Shown in pieces: positions 47,522-59,144 of a stretch of 64,000 nucleotides of DNA. The position numbers and the translations under genes were made by a program. The DNA comes from Oryzias latipes (lineage: Eukaryota > Chordata > Actinopteri > Beloniformes > Adrianichthyidae). The stretch lies in contig NC_019862.2 in NCBI RefSeq assembly GCF_002234675.1, positions 28,316,707 to 28,380,706 on the forward strand, in the 5' to 3' direction. The notes beneath the pieces are model-generated. The model saw nothing but the letters and a program-made list of their open reading frames with translations, searched no databases and was not told the DNA's origin. How positions within the stretch are numbered: position 1 is the stretch's first letter; each line of letters begins with the position of its first letter.

Positions 47522-50500
47522 CTATGCATAGTCCTCTGCCAGCGTGTCAAGGTAGATGGTGTCTGCATAGAGCAGGAAGCCAGAGAAAAGGCTGTCCGCC
47601 CAGCCAGGGTCTGCAAATAAGCCATTCTGGTCCTGGAAAAAGATCTCCATCCATACCTCGTCTTCAGGGTTCAGGTACATGAGAGTGGATCCAGACGCCA
47701 CATCATGGTTTCCCGTGTTGGCATCAAAGGTTTTGATGCGATACTGACCATTTTGCACAAGACCAACGGCCAAATGTTTGTTGGCCAGAGTAAGGTCATA
47801 GGAGAAGTAGTAGATGCCTGGGTACGCACAGATGAACTTGCCTGTCTGCGTGTTGTAGTGGCCGCCCTCGTTAAAGAGGACCTTGTTGAACTTGATGGGG
47901 GTTTTCTCAGCAGGGTAGCTGCTGGTGATTCCTACAGAGAAGGCAGATTTTGGTTGCAAGCTGCCACATTTGCAGATTCCTGGAGTCCCGGGTGGTCCTC
48001 GTTTGCCGTTGTCCCCTTTTTCTCCGTCAGATCCCAGCTGACCAGGCAGACCCACTTCTCCATTTTCACCAGGAGGACCGCGTTTGCCAGCCGGCCCACG
48101 TTCACCTCTCTCTCCTCTCTGACCTGTGGGGCCAAACTTACCCTTCAGCCCTGAAACACAGACATCACATTTCAATTTTACGTTCTAATTACAGTTCATA
48201 TGTAACAAACACGAATTGGAAGGTTCAAACAATGGAAACACAACTCAACACTATGATGTAAGGCAGCCTCAAAACTTTCAAAGTTGCCTCTATGGAAGAA
48301 TAATAAAAAACAACAATGGTCAAAACATCGTCCTCTAATGTTTTTTCATAATTGACATCTAATACAGAGAATGAAATTGGTGCACTATCCGTTTGGATGA
48401 AGAGCTGGAGGAAGTGGCTGGTGAGAGGAAAGTCACGTTTGATTGGATTGTTACCCCCTTGACTCAGTCCAGGATGAGTGGGAGATGGATAGATGAACGG
48501 ATAGATGGCACAAGGAAAAAAAAAACTGCTTAATGCTGTTTATGCTGTAACAATGTGACTATATTTGAACTTCTACAATAAACACAACTGTGTCCACCTT
48601 TTGGCATAACCCTTTAGGGGTTGCCACAGCAAATCAGCTTTCAGTGATTCACAGAGGTGGTTTGGCAGAGCTTTGGTTTGCCCTTTTTGAAACAACCCCA
48701 TTTTTTCTTCGGGCTGTCTGCACTGAACACAATCTCCGCTCTAAAGTAACACTAAAAACTGTGGTGCCAAACAGTTTCTCCATATGTCTTCTTTTCTGAA
48801 GTCTGACTGGAGACAATGCAGTTTAAGTCAAATCTAACAAACTTGGTTCATTTGTTGTTAAGCAGTGAATGTTGGTAATCTATGGCATTTGTGTACTCGA
48901 AAGCAGTGCTGACATGGAATTATAATCTTGCAAAAAAATACATAAAACAGACAAGAATGAAAGAAAAAAAAATCACATTTCTTTGGTCCTTGCAGTCCTA
49001 AACCGTGGCCAAGAACATGAACATAGACCTCATTATTGTGGGAAAAGGTCTTAATTTTGTGTTTTTAGTTGTTTTTTTAGTAAATATGGGCAGGGATAAA
49101 AAAGTAAAAGCATAAACATGATCGCCTTCAGTTTTAGAATGTTTCTGACCTCATAGCTAATAATCTCCAGAAGAATAACAGTAGTCTAAACAGTGCAGAG
49201 AGCAATGAGATGGTTAAAGTGGCAGTTTAAAGTGACAACAGTGCTGAGAACAGTAAGTGGATGAGTTAGTGATGGCAGTCTTTGGTGAAAGTGGTGATCT
49301 GAATGTTGTGAAAGTTTTCAGTGTGGGCTTGTAGGACGGAGTGGAGGGGCCAGAGGGGGGAGGGCAGGGAGGGAGTTGAGTGTCCTTATCGCCTGATGGA
49401 AGAAAAAGTCTTTTAGTCTGCTGGTTCTGGCCTGCAGACTTTGCAGCCTCCTCCCTGATGGCAGCAGGTTGAAGTGTCTCTGGGATGGGTGTGAGGGGTC
49501 CCCTGCAATCCTGATGGCTTTGCGGGTGAGGCGGGAGCGGTAAATGTCCGAGAGGCCAGTAAGAGGGACACCAACGATCTTCTCAGCTGTTCTCACAATG
49601 TGCTGCAGAGTCTTCCGGCAGGACGCGTTGCAGGCTCCGTACCACACGGTGATGCAGCTGGTCAGGATGCTCTCGATGGCCCCCCTGTAGAAGGTCTGCA
49701 TGATGGCCCTCTTCAGTTTGCGGAGGAAGTACAGGCGTTGTTGGGCTTTCTTGGCGAGTGATGCAGTGTTTTGGTTCCAAGACAGGTCGTCGGAGATGTG
49801 CACCCCCAGGAACTTGGTGCAGCTCACCCTTTCCACAGCAGCCCCATTGATGATCAGTGGAGCGTGCTGGGTGGGAGTTCTCCGGAAGTCCACAACCATC
49901 TCCTTTGTCTTCTCCACATTCAGGTGGAGATTATTTTCTTTGCACCACAGAGCCAGCCTGCTCACCTCCCTCCTGTAGGGGGTCTCATCGTTGTTGTTGA
50001 TGAGACCCACCACTGTTGTGTCATCCGCAAACTTGATGAAGAGGTTGGAGCTTGATGTTGGGGTGCAGTCGTGGGTCAGCAGAGTGAAGAGGAGGGGGCT
50101 CAGCACACATCCTTGGGGGACCCCTGTGTTAATTGTAATGGTGCTGGAGGTGTTGTTGCCGACACGAACTGCCTGTGGTCTCCCTGTCAGAAAGTCCAGA
50201 AGCCAGTTACACAGGGAGGTGTTGAGTCCTAGCTGGTCTAGCTTGTGGATGAGCTGCTGGGGGATGACTGTATTGAAGGCGGAGCTGAAGTCAATGAATA
50301 GCATTCTGACATGAGAGTCTTTTGTTTCCAGGTGAGTGAGGGCTGAGTGGCTACAATGACTACCGCCCGATCGCTCTCACCCCCATTCTCATGAAGTGCT
50401 TTGAGCGGCTGGTCATGCAGCACATCAAGTACTGTAAACACCCTGAAAAAATACAACTGGGTTTGTTTGGGCATGCTCAGGGCATGTGAAGGTGCGTGCA

Positions 50501-52461
50501 GGAAATCATGTTCCAGACATAATGGAAAACACAGGTGTGTGATGCTAATTTCCCCTGACAGATTTATTGTCTTCCTGACTGGACAATGTAGCTTGGCACA
50601 GAACTTCCAAATATTTTATGAACGTTTGCAGCCTTTTTTTCTTCCAAGGAAATCTAAAGAAAAACAAATCTGGTAAGAATCAGTGTTTCTTTTCTCTGTT
50701 GGGATTTAAAAAAAGACTTGGTGACAACCGTACTTGGAAAGACAGCTGGGCCTTAAAGGACCTTTAAGGATTAACTCCTGCACAGTACTATGAGCAGGCA
50801 GAGACCTCCAACAACACAATTTAAACTATTTAAGAAAATGTTCTCAATAGGAGAAAAAGTCATCATTTACTCAGTGTAATTGTAGAGTATCATTTCCAAA
50901 CAATTTGGAGCTCATCAGTCTGTAGTGGTACAGATTATTCAGAAGAGGAAAACATTCAGGAGCGCTGCCAACCATCCCAGGGAATGATGTCAGACTGTGT
51001 TCAGCTCAGGATCAGACTGTTAAACGCTCAGAGAAATTCCATGCACAGAGCTACTGACCTCTTCCACATCTTTGTGTCTATTAAAGGCATCGGCACGGTT
51101 TCCGTGGAGCTGAATGGGGTCTGCGTTCAACAATGGATGATTTTATGCAGACTTTTGTTAGTGTTGTTGAACTGCGCTGGAGGGGCATCAAATTAAAATG
51201 TGTTCTTAATTCTGCTTTCACATTGCTGGGGTGAAAATGTTTGTCTTTGTTCTTTTAATTTCCTTTTTCTTTTTGGAAGTTCTTTCACATATTTTACACT
51301 TACTCTTGTAAACTTGCTGGGCAAAATACAATAAACCCTAAAAAACCCTGCAGAGTTGCAGTAGTTCATGGCTACAACATTGAGTTGTGGGCAGAACCAT
51401 TGGCGCAGAGCAACCCCACCTCCACTTCCCCTCCCTGTTGCTGAAAGCCCTCTGTGACACTCTCTCAACACTCTCCTGCTAGCTTACAGCCACTCACAAC
51501 CCCAACGTAACATCATCAGTCAGTGTGCAATAAAAATGGCGAGCAATATCTGAGCTGTCCAGCCATAACCCTTTGATCCAGATGCCAGCTTGGTTGAGAA
51601 AAATAAAGACATACATGGATCTATTTGTCTGCAAGTGGATCCATTAGAATGGAGCGGAGCAGGGAGCTTGTAGCTCACCCAGTGTATTTTCTACATCACA
51701 AAAATGATCTTTTTCCCGCTGGAAGTTTTTCATCTGTTTCTGATTCACAACGTTTTGAATAAAGGACTCAAAAATGCGATTTTAATCTCAACTTTCTTCA
51801 TCTGTACATATAAATAAATATCTTCCATCATCAGGGAAATCCAACAGGAACACAGAACACAGAAAACACGATTTTCATCCGAGCCGGTCTTCATAGCAAA
51901 GGGTCCGCGTTAGTGCTGAGGGTCCATCATGATCATATTTGTGTGGGAAAATCAAACCAACACATACCGATGAACTCAACATGCATGTTTTTGTGATGGG
52001 TGTGGGACGAAGAGGGTCTGGAGAACGAGAGAACAAGCAAACTCTAGACAGACAAGCTTTGGCCTGGATTCAAACAGATTCCTCAAGCTGTAGTGTTCAA
52101 CCTCATCGTTGAACCTATGATGAATCACATGAGCTTCTCTCTGTAGTTCCAGCTGTCAGATAAGATCAAGTTTTATCTTTCAACACAGACAGGGTCACAC
52201 GTTTCAGCCACTGCTGTGTGTAATTATGGTTTTCATAATACCTGTGTCTCCTTTTTCTCCCTTTTCCCCTTTCCTGCCATCTCTGCCATCTCTTCCTGGA
52301 ATACCCACATTCCCCTGTGCTCCAGGAGGCCCACTGAGACCAGGTTTGCCCGGTGGGCCGGGTGACCCTGGGATGCTGCAGATCAGTCTTGGTCCTCCTT
52401 TGAGCTTGGCGTCCAGCAGCTGCCCAAAGACACAGTGGATTACTCCCACCAGCGCCCACAT
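47522..52461 (-). CDS. c1qtnf7: C1QTNF7 (CTRP7), secreted collagen/C1q-domain protein
   Basis: Two coding exons, 52242-52461 and 47522-48150, join in phase (GAC ACA G|GG CTG) to give 282 residues (human about 289). The first encodes a signal peptide ([13 protein letters not shown]), a short linker with ICSIPG, and the start of the Gly-X-Y collagen domain ([13 protein letters not shown]). The second exon continues the collagen repeats to [13 protein letters not shown], then a complete C1q head: [45 protein letters not shown] and [16 protein letters not shown] family members are secreted multimers with metabolic signalling roles. The ATG at 52461 follows an acceptor (ttcttcag) by 8 bases, so a non-coding first exon lies upstream. 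The intron between the two coding exons (48151-52241) holds a rearranged LINE and other repeats. Confidence 0.95.
48410..48515 (+). repeat. Interspersed repeat tail in the C1QTNF7 intron
   Basis: 'gaggatgagtgggagatgga' type sequence ending in GATAGATGAACGG units, a 3' microsatellite tail as in other fish repeats. Confidence 0.4.
49318..50345 (-). mobile_element. 5'-truncated non-LTR retrotransposon (CR1/L2/Rex-like), RT and C terminus
   Basis: A 328-residue open frame reads [15 protein letters not shown], then [26 protein letters not shown] (the YxDD-type catalytic motif of reverse transcriptase), [12 protein letters not shown], and ends in the LNSLPAL motif. Reading upstream on the same strand extends it with [13 protein letters not shown] to about 50345. 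The endonuclease and N-terminal RT parts are absent here; an N-terminal RT piece follows in opposite orientation. The frame is open over nearly 1 kb, so the insertion is fairly young. Confidence 0.88.
50346..50435 (+). mobile_element. Inverted 5' segment of the same LINE
   Basis: Read on the + strand this encodes [20 protein letters not shown], then LVMQHIK, the conserved start of the same reverse transcriptase. It abuts the - strand part head to head. About 40-50 residues that should lie between them are missing. Confidence 0.78.
50790..51085 (+). mobile_element. Tc1-like transposon relic in the C1QTNF7 intron
   Basis: 'tctgtagtggtacagattat' then 'cattcaggagcgctgccaac' corresponds to the helix-turn-helix part of a Tc1-type transposase ([16 protein letters not shown]). 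Later 'ctgttaaacgctcagagaa' fits as well. Stops interrupt the frame and no inverted repeats were located. Confidence 0.5.
51345..51900 (+). repeat. Dispersed repeat family R2, long copy d
   Basis: One of the two longest copies. In order it holds 'ctagcttacagccactcaca', 'caataaaaatggcgagcaat', 'tctatttgtctgcaagtgga', 'gaatggagcggagcagggag', 'tctgtttctgattcac' and 'cacgattttcatccgagc'. The copy at 62.65 kb has the same order. Confidence 0.75.
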
Positions 52462-53798
52462 CTTCAAATCTGAAGAAGCAAAGAAAGCTCAGCAAATGTT
52501 CGACTCCCTCTTTAGAACACAGCAGCATGGAAAAAGAAAATGTCTGCAGAAAAAAAACAGTCATTCAAAATACAGCATGAGGCCAGATGGGATGCTGTAA
52601 TATGAAGCGATCACTGTTTCACATCCATCATGTTCTCATCCAATCACACGATCACATGAGAAACCTCAAAACAAATGTTCTTCTCACAAAACATTCCAAA
52701 GTGGTGACACAACACCTGAAATGCTTTCCAACCAGGAAGACGCCTCATCCGTGTGCTAGAAACCCGAGTACGTATGAAATTTCAAAAAGTGAAGCTTTCC
52801 TCTTCATTCTGGGGAATTAAACAGTCTTCTCTAATGAATCATATGGAAGGAGGGAAGACTGCTGTCCTCTGTGAAATGTTCCATGAGCTTCGCTATGGGA
52901 ATTACAGATGTGATTAAGACACAGGCTTTTTTCTCAGCAGATTCAACAAAGTAGGCGTGAGAACCTGAGTGCTGCATCTGCTGCTTGTCTTTGTGCAGTG
53001 TTGGAAAATTAGTGTCAGAGTTGAATAAAAATACTTTTTTGTTTTCTGTGCAGCCATGTCACACACAAAGTTTCCGCGCGATGTCCTGAACAAGCCTCGC
53101 TTGTTAGTTTGTCGTGTTTTTTTTGACAAGCTGGATGGGGTTTGCAGCTAGGACACCCAGAACATCTAACACGAATCAGGGGAAGTGATTAAACACGACC
53201 AAAATCTTGAAACTATGATAACAGTTTTTGTTAATAACAGTTAAAGGGAGAAAGGGTTTCTGTCAAGTGCAGATCTCATGCTTGCAAAGAAAATCTGCAT
53301 CCATAGGAGAATGTTTTGATTGTTTTGTTCTGACTTTCACACACTGCAAACAGGCCCCATAGACAAAAAGCAAAATTCTTAAAATTTGTACATTTTACAT
53401 TACATAAACCAAACAAAATAATGCCAACAGGGTATAAAAATGGTCTTGCCAAAGAAATCTTATTTTAAGAAAAAAAATTCTAGTCACTGAGAAATGTTTT
53501 GCTTTTGAAAACGTTCTTGATAAGATTATTTTTCCTGCAATAAGATATTTTTTCTTGAAACAAGGGTCTTTTTACTTTATCAAGATTCAGTTTTTGGAGT
53601 GTGTCTGACGTAGAAAGTTAAAAAAAGAATCCCTTTTTAAAAAATACAATTACATTCTCCACAGTATAATGCAACACATACACACATACACACAGGATAA
53701 ACAAAGGTGTTCATGAACAAAATGTTTTTCTGCAGCTTTCTGCATAACAACAAACAGCTCGGACAGATGTGTATGTTTGTGAGGGTTTGTGTTCTTAC

Positions 53799-54010
53799 CC
53801 CACATTTGACAGCTGTTCATTTCCAGCCCAGATGAAGATTGCAGTTGTGTGCGTCTCTGCCGTCCTCTCCGCTCAGACTCCAGGGCGGAAAACAGGCGAG
53901 GCCACTCTGAACATGTTCTCCTCTCATATTTGCGTGCAGAGCTCAGCTGTTTGGCTCCTCGCAGCCCTGCAGCACTAACAGTGGCTTCATCCTGCTCTCC
54001 TCCGCCCACC
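53799..54010 (-). promoter_or_regulatory. c1qtnf7: Candidate C1QTNF7 non-coding first exon and promoter region
   Basis: Reading on the - strand, a GC-richer block (about 54010 down to 53799) ends in AATGTGGG|gtaagaac, a strong donor. It lies 1.3 kb upstream of the coding exon's acceptor, so it could be the 5' UTR exon. No start codon in it splices in frame. The assignment is positional. Confidence 0.4.
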
Positions 54011-54079
54011 CCCTCTCCACTCCCTTCACTCCTAAACGTCCCATGGTCAGCATACGAGTATCATTAAGGGTGTGCAGAA

Positions 54080-57000
54080 TCTCTTTCAATCATCTTACAG
54101 CCTCAGTAAAGAAGTGAGCAGATTGGATTTTCATAGTGTGGATAGTTCATATATGCCTGTAGTCAGATGTGTGAACGCTTCTTCTCAGAAAATACTAGGT
54201 TCTATGTGTTTCTTCTTCAAGAAGTAAAATTGAATTTATTCTGTTCCAGCGGAAGCCAACATTGCTCTGGTGAAGGCCCTTCCCATTCTCTTTCCCCAGT
54301 GGCTCCTCCATCAAAGAAAATTGGGTGTGCTAGTGATATAGTGCCTTTCGGTAAATTTGTGACACAAATCTCAATTTGTGAGTAAAAAAAAGAGATTTAT
54401 TTTTTGAATTTTAGTAGACGATACATTTGAATCATACGGAGCCCCTAAAAAACTAGGTTGAAATGTAGCTTCCCAGACATTTTATGATGTGATTGTTATT
54501 ACAAAAATTCATTTTAAAATATGCACATTATCCATAAAGTTCTGGACTAGGTTTTAAATTTAAAACACATTTACTGTTTAATGATACCTCAGGTGTGCAA
54601 ATATGAGTAGACATAAGTGTTTATTTTCTTAACCTCTTGAACTATAGCTCTCATTAGATATGCCTTTTTTATATCATGGTCACAGTGCCCTACTTAATCT
54701 AAACTAACTGTGGTAAAATGTGATGGTTATGTATTCTCTTAAGTCTTAAGAGATTAAACTAAGTATCAAATATTCATAGTTCAGCATGTGTATGATTGTT
54801 GATCAACCTCTGCAGCAAACAAGTTCTGACTCATTTTTTTTTATTTATAACTGTATTATTTAAGACACAGATTGTCCAGCCAATTTGGCAGCTGTTCCAA
54901 GAATAATAGCTTGAGTTATCAAACCATAGTCCACCATGAGTGTGATAATTATAGGTTTGTTTTCTCACTGCTTTTTATAAAATTTTATGGCAAACCTTTG
55001 TTATTTTAAACCTAATGTGAACAAAGCATAAAAGAGCTATAATGTGTGTTTTCTTCTCCAGAGACCTAATCTAGGACTAGATTTTTGAATCTAATCAAAT
55101 CAAATTTTATACATAAAAAAAACGTTTATCATACCTTGTGCACCTCGAAGCGCTTTAACATTTAAAACAAAAACAAAGAAAACACAATAGTACAAAAAAG
55201 AAAAAAAACAACCCACGCCCCTCTGTTAACACACATGACCACACACACAATGAATACTTCTAAAAGTAACTTCTGAAATAAATTTAAACTACAATCCTGG
55301 TCTTGAAATGGATTTTTTAGTCTTGAAAGTTTGGTTTAAGGTGGTCCAAGAGCTTTTTAAATCCAAAAATAAGCACTATCAAATCACAGTTTTAGCCACA
55401 TAAACCTCAGTGCTGGAACAAGTTCAAAACCTTTTGAGAAAAGGTTTTATTTCATCCAGGACCAGATGTTTCCAACCAAGCTTGTTTCAAAGCACAGCAA
55501 GAGATGTCCCTGAAAACTAAAGACTGCTTTATTGGAGAAATCACAAACTGTTGTGATTTCTCTAATTAGCCTAACTGTCACAAAATACTTTAATTTTTTA
55601 TCGTAAAATTGGTTTAAACAAGTGACCAATAAATAAAAACTAACTTTTAAATGTGCTTATGAGGAAGATATAGAGTATAGAGTATAGTATAGTATAGAGT
55701 AAGTATAGAGTAAGCAGGAGATCAGATAAAGAAAGAAAACTTTTGCAGCCCAGTTGTGTCCAAACAAAATGGGTCTTTATTCAGGAAGTGAAAGAAAGAA
55801 AAAGATTGTAATCAACACCCCATTTAATACAAAACCAACCAAAATAAAAAGAAACATGATGTTCGTATTGCATATCAAAGAACCATTCAGTAATAATTAC
55901 AATCCAAACACCTCATAACCACTTTAGTGAATCTATACACAAACTCTGATTTAGAAATTAGCCACTTCAACAGTAAAATCACAAATATGCAGCTTTAGAA
56001 ATAATCAACTCAAAATAATATCTTAGCAATTAGCATCTTAAATAATATTCTGTGTTTCCACATAAAAATACAAAATAATACCAATGACAATAAAATGTGA
56101 AAAATTATTCCAAGAATTTTGCTACTATCAAACAAAATAAAAATACAGGATAAAACAAGATGAAAGGAAATAGAAATATGCATGAAAAAGTCTTTCCTTT
56201 TGTTAGCAAAACACTATCCAAAATAACTACAATCATTTATATCAGTACAAAGATATCTGGATTTAAAAATACTCGCAATGAAAAAACGGGGTTTCTTTTT
56301 TTCTGACAGTAAAAAATGACACTGTGGATCAGAAATCTGCAAAATATGCAATGAAAAAAATAAATCTGCATTAAAAAGGTTTACACTGTAGTTCTTACTT
56401 TTATACAAACATTAGAAACAGTATTGCACATCACAACACAGATTCGAGGTTAGTCAGCCTTTCAAAATGTGTTTTATTCAAGTTTCAGAGCATCTAGGAG
56501 GACAGGCAACCGGGGCCTCGATGCCACAGGGGAGAATCTCAAGTGTCTTCCCAGAATAAAGTAAAACCTTCATGTTTCTTTCCTTCTAACGTAGCGTGTC
56601 ATGTGCATCAAAACGAGAATCAACTGTGAATGACATGACTCTTAGTCTCTGAACAGAACTTTTGGACATAATTAGGGGGAATTAAACAGTAATAATAGTC
56701 CTATTTAAATAGAAAAATACAATCAAAATCAAATAGCTTTTTTTGTCTATAAAAATAGTGAAATAAATATGATTTTTTTTACCAAAAAAACAAAACAAAA
56801 AACGGACACACGCAGCAAAACAACAGTGTTTAACACAGAAAATAGAACCTCACAGAAAACAGCACGAGTCAAGTGTTACAGGTGACGATATTAAAACAGC
56901 AGGTGACACCAGGGGTTTCGGGGGGGTGGGAGACACAGATAGGGGACCCATGAAGCCATTGTGAATCCAGGTCCTCGCAACGAGCAGATTACATTAGAAA

Positions 57001-57180
57001 TATATTAAAAATATCTGACTCTACTCACACACAACAGATAACTTAAGACCACGGCTTCACGCTACATCTTAAATAATTATGAAAAAATAAAATCTAATTA
57101 ATCCTCTGTACACTTTTAAATAAGTGGAGCCCACATTTGCACCAGAATCACTAAAGATAATGGGGGAGAATAGAAAAGTA
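54080..57180. other. Intergenic between C1QTNF7 and CPEB2, possibly including the end of the CPEB2 3' UTR
   Basis: Very AT-rich, with no supported exon. A LINE-tail-like repeat lies on the - strand at about 55080-55290 ('ctaatcaaatcaaatttt', 'gcgctttaacatttaaaac'), and a TATAGAG microsatellite near 55670-55715. Candidate - strand polyadenylation signals for CPEB2 are at 55776 and 56473. Confidence 0.4.
55776..55781 (-). terminator. cpeb2: Possible distal polyadenylation signal of CPEB2
   Basis: TTTATT on + (AATAAA on -), about 3.4 kb past the stop codon. CPEB mRNAs have long 3' UTRs, so this is plausible but unproven. A second candidate is at 56473-56478. Confidence 0.25.
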
Positions 57181-57186
57181 GTGCAT

Positions 57187-57201
57187 AATATATATATATA
57201 T

Positions 57202-57277
<76 letters not shown>
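57187..57277. repeat. (TA)n microsatellite, about 90 bp
   Basis: Near-perfect AT dinucleotide run with one CA interruption near 57203. It probably lies within the CPEB2 3' UTR. Confidence 0.95.
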
Positions 57278-57278
<1 letters not shown>

Positions 57279-58370
57279 TCCAAACGTATTGAAGGGCAGG
57301 TGATGGGTAAGTAGTCGACACAAACAGTTTAAGTTATTCGACCCAGATAAGAAAATAAGCTTTAAGTTTCTGTTCCATTAAAGTTTTGTAACAGTACACA
57401 TTTGACGCTGTAACACTGATACTGAGGAGCACACACAGCGGCCAGGGGACACCAAAAGCACGACAACACACTTGATCAGTACCAAACAGACGGCCGCGCT
57501 GCCATCCTCACAGAAAGATTGTCCCTCAATATTTTCTAAAGAGTCTCTCGGGGGTCGAGGTGGAAATCAAACAAACAGCATATTGAGAACAGAGCTCCTT
57601 CTGTCGCACGCCAAGAAACCCTCTTCCTCAGTGTCAAAGCAGGGCGAGTGGATGAGGAGAGGCTTATCGTCCCCCAAAGATGTTCCTTCTTGGATTTGCG
57701 GAGTCACGCAGCAAGAAGGTGTGACGCCTCCTTTAAGAAACAAGCGGCCTAAAGGTGGTTTTTCAGACACCCAGCTCGGTCCTCCAAACGGAAACATCCG
57801 TCGGCTCTGCTGGGGCCACACGCGTCTGAGAGGGCGAAGGCGTGCTTCCCCACTATGTTGCAACTAAGCTAGTCTACACTCACAGCAGTCGCACAACACA
57901 CAGACAACATCAACACAAAACCACTGAACACTACTCTGCTTCTCAGCTGTTTTTATGGGTTTTGTTTTTTAAAGTTATACAAGCCACAAAATGATAGCGT
58001 CCACTACGTCTACAGAAGGACCAATATCACTTATTGTATTGATATTATGTGAACAGACAGAGAAACACCAATGCATGCAAGTATACATATGTTTTTCTTT
58101 TTAAACTTATTCTGACATAACTTCGGCCCTCCGCAGGGGATCGACAATCATGTCTCAGCTTTTTCTTAAAAGACTTCAGTGGTTTAAATCGTTTTTTCTC
58201 TGTGTTGACTCTTTTCTCCCAACGATCCTTCATGCTATCTGTGTAAGCCTATTGTCATCTCGTGCACTCTGACTATGGCGAGGTGACCATTAGTGGTTGA
58301 GCGTAAACTGCATTTCACTTTACAGGATTTGGGTACAAAAACAGCATTAAATATAATTCCTACACATCCA

Positions 58371-58373
<3 letters not shown>

Positions 58374-58426
<53 letters not shown>

Positions 58427-58440
58427 TATATGTGTATATA
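58374..58440. repeat. (TA)n microsatellite, about 50 bp with imperfect edge
   Basis: Uninterrupted TA repeats to about 58424, then 'gaatatatgtgtatata'. It lies 0.7-0.8 kb downstream of the CPEB2 stop codon. Confidence 0.95.
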
Positions 58441-59144
58441 GCAGCAATGCTTCCTAAAATAGCTTGTAAAGTATAAATGTGGAATTAGCAGAAACCAGAT
58501 TTAACTTGAGGTATCACTCTACAGGCCAGAAAATAACCCTATTCCATTTATCTTTAATAAACTCTGTAAGAAGAAGAAGAATGAGCCCATGGCAACAATT
58601 AAAAAAACAGCGTTAGTTTCGCGGCAGACCATGTGTCAAATTTACGGTTCCTATCAATTTTGCTACCTTTGGTAAATGACCCGCGGCAGGCGCCAACGTC
58701 AGAGAATCAAGGATTTCCTGGAAACAAGTGTGCACTGATTGCACGCTGTGGTTGCTAGCAGCAGACAGACAGACAGGCAAGCTGCCCCCATGCAAAAAAC
58801 ATTCCCGTTTCTACTTTAAATCTCACATACAAAAATAATAAAAAAAGCTACAAAAATCTATCTCTGTTTTTTTTTTTTAAATCTCCTCTTAGAAAAGATG
58901 AAAGTACCACAAAAGAGTTGTAGAGTTGTCAGAGCCTGAGATGTGAGGGGGGATTTGGTGAAAAACTGAGGCTTGTGGTGTTTGGCTGCTACAAAAGATA
59001 TAGAGCTATATATAGTATATACTGTTTAGTGTTACGCACTTGATTATACTGATAGCTTAGGTAAGCAGGAGAGGCAGAATGATGCTCTTTTTCCTGTTTC
59101 TTTTCCCTTTTCTTTCGCCGTGTCACCCCAGACAAGTTGCCGCT

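Noticed and set aside
50401-50676. 91-residue + strand open frame beyond the inverted LINE segment
   Set aside because: After HIK the residues no longer match reverse transcriptase, and the frame is a chance continuation.
52462-52467. Start of C1QTNF7 two codons earlier (reading TTG AAG)
   Set aside because: The codon is TTG, not ATG. The ATG at 52459-52461 gives a proper signal peptide.
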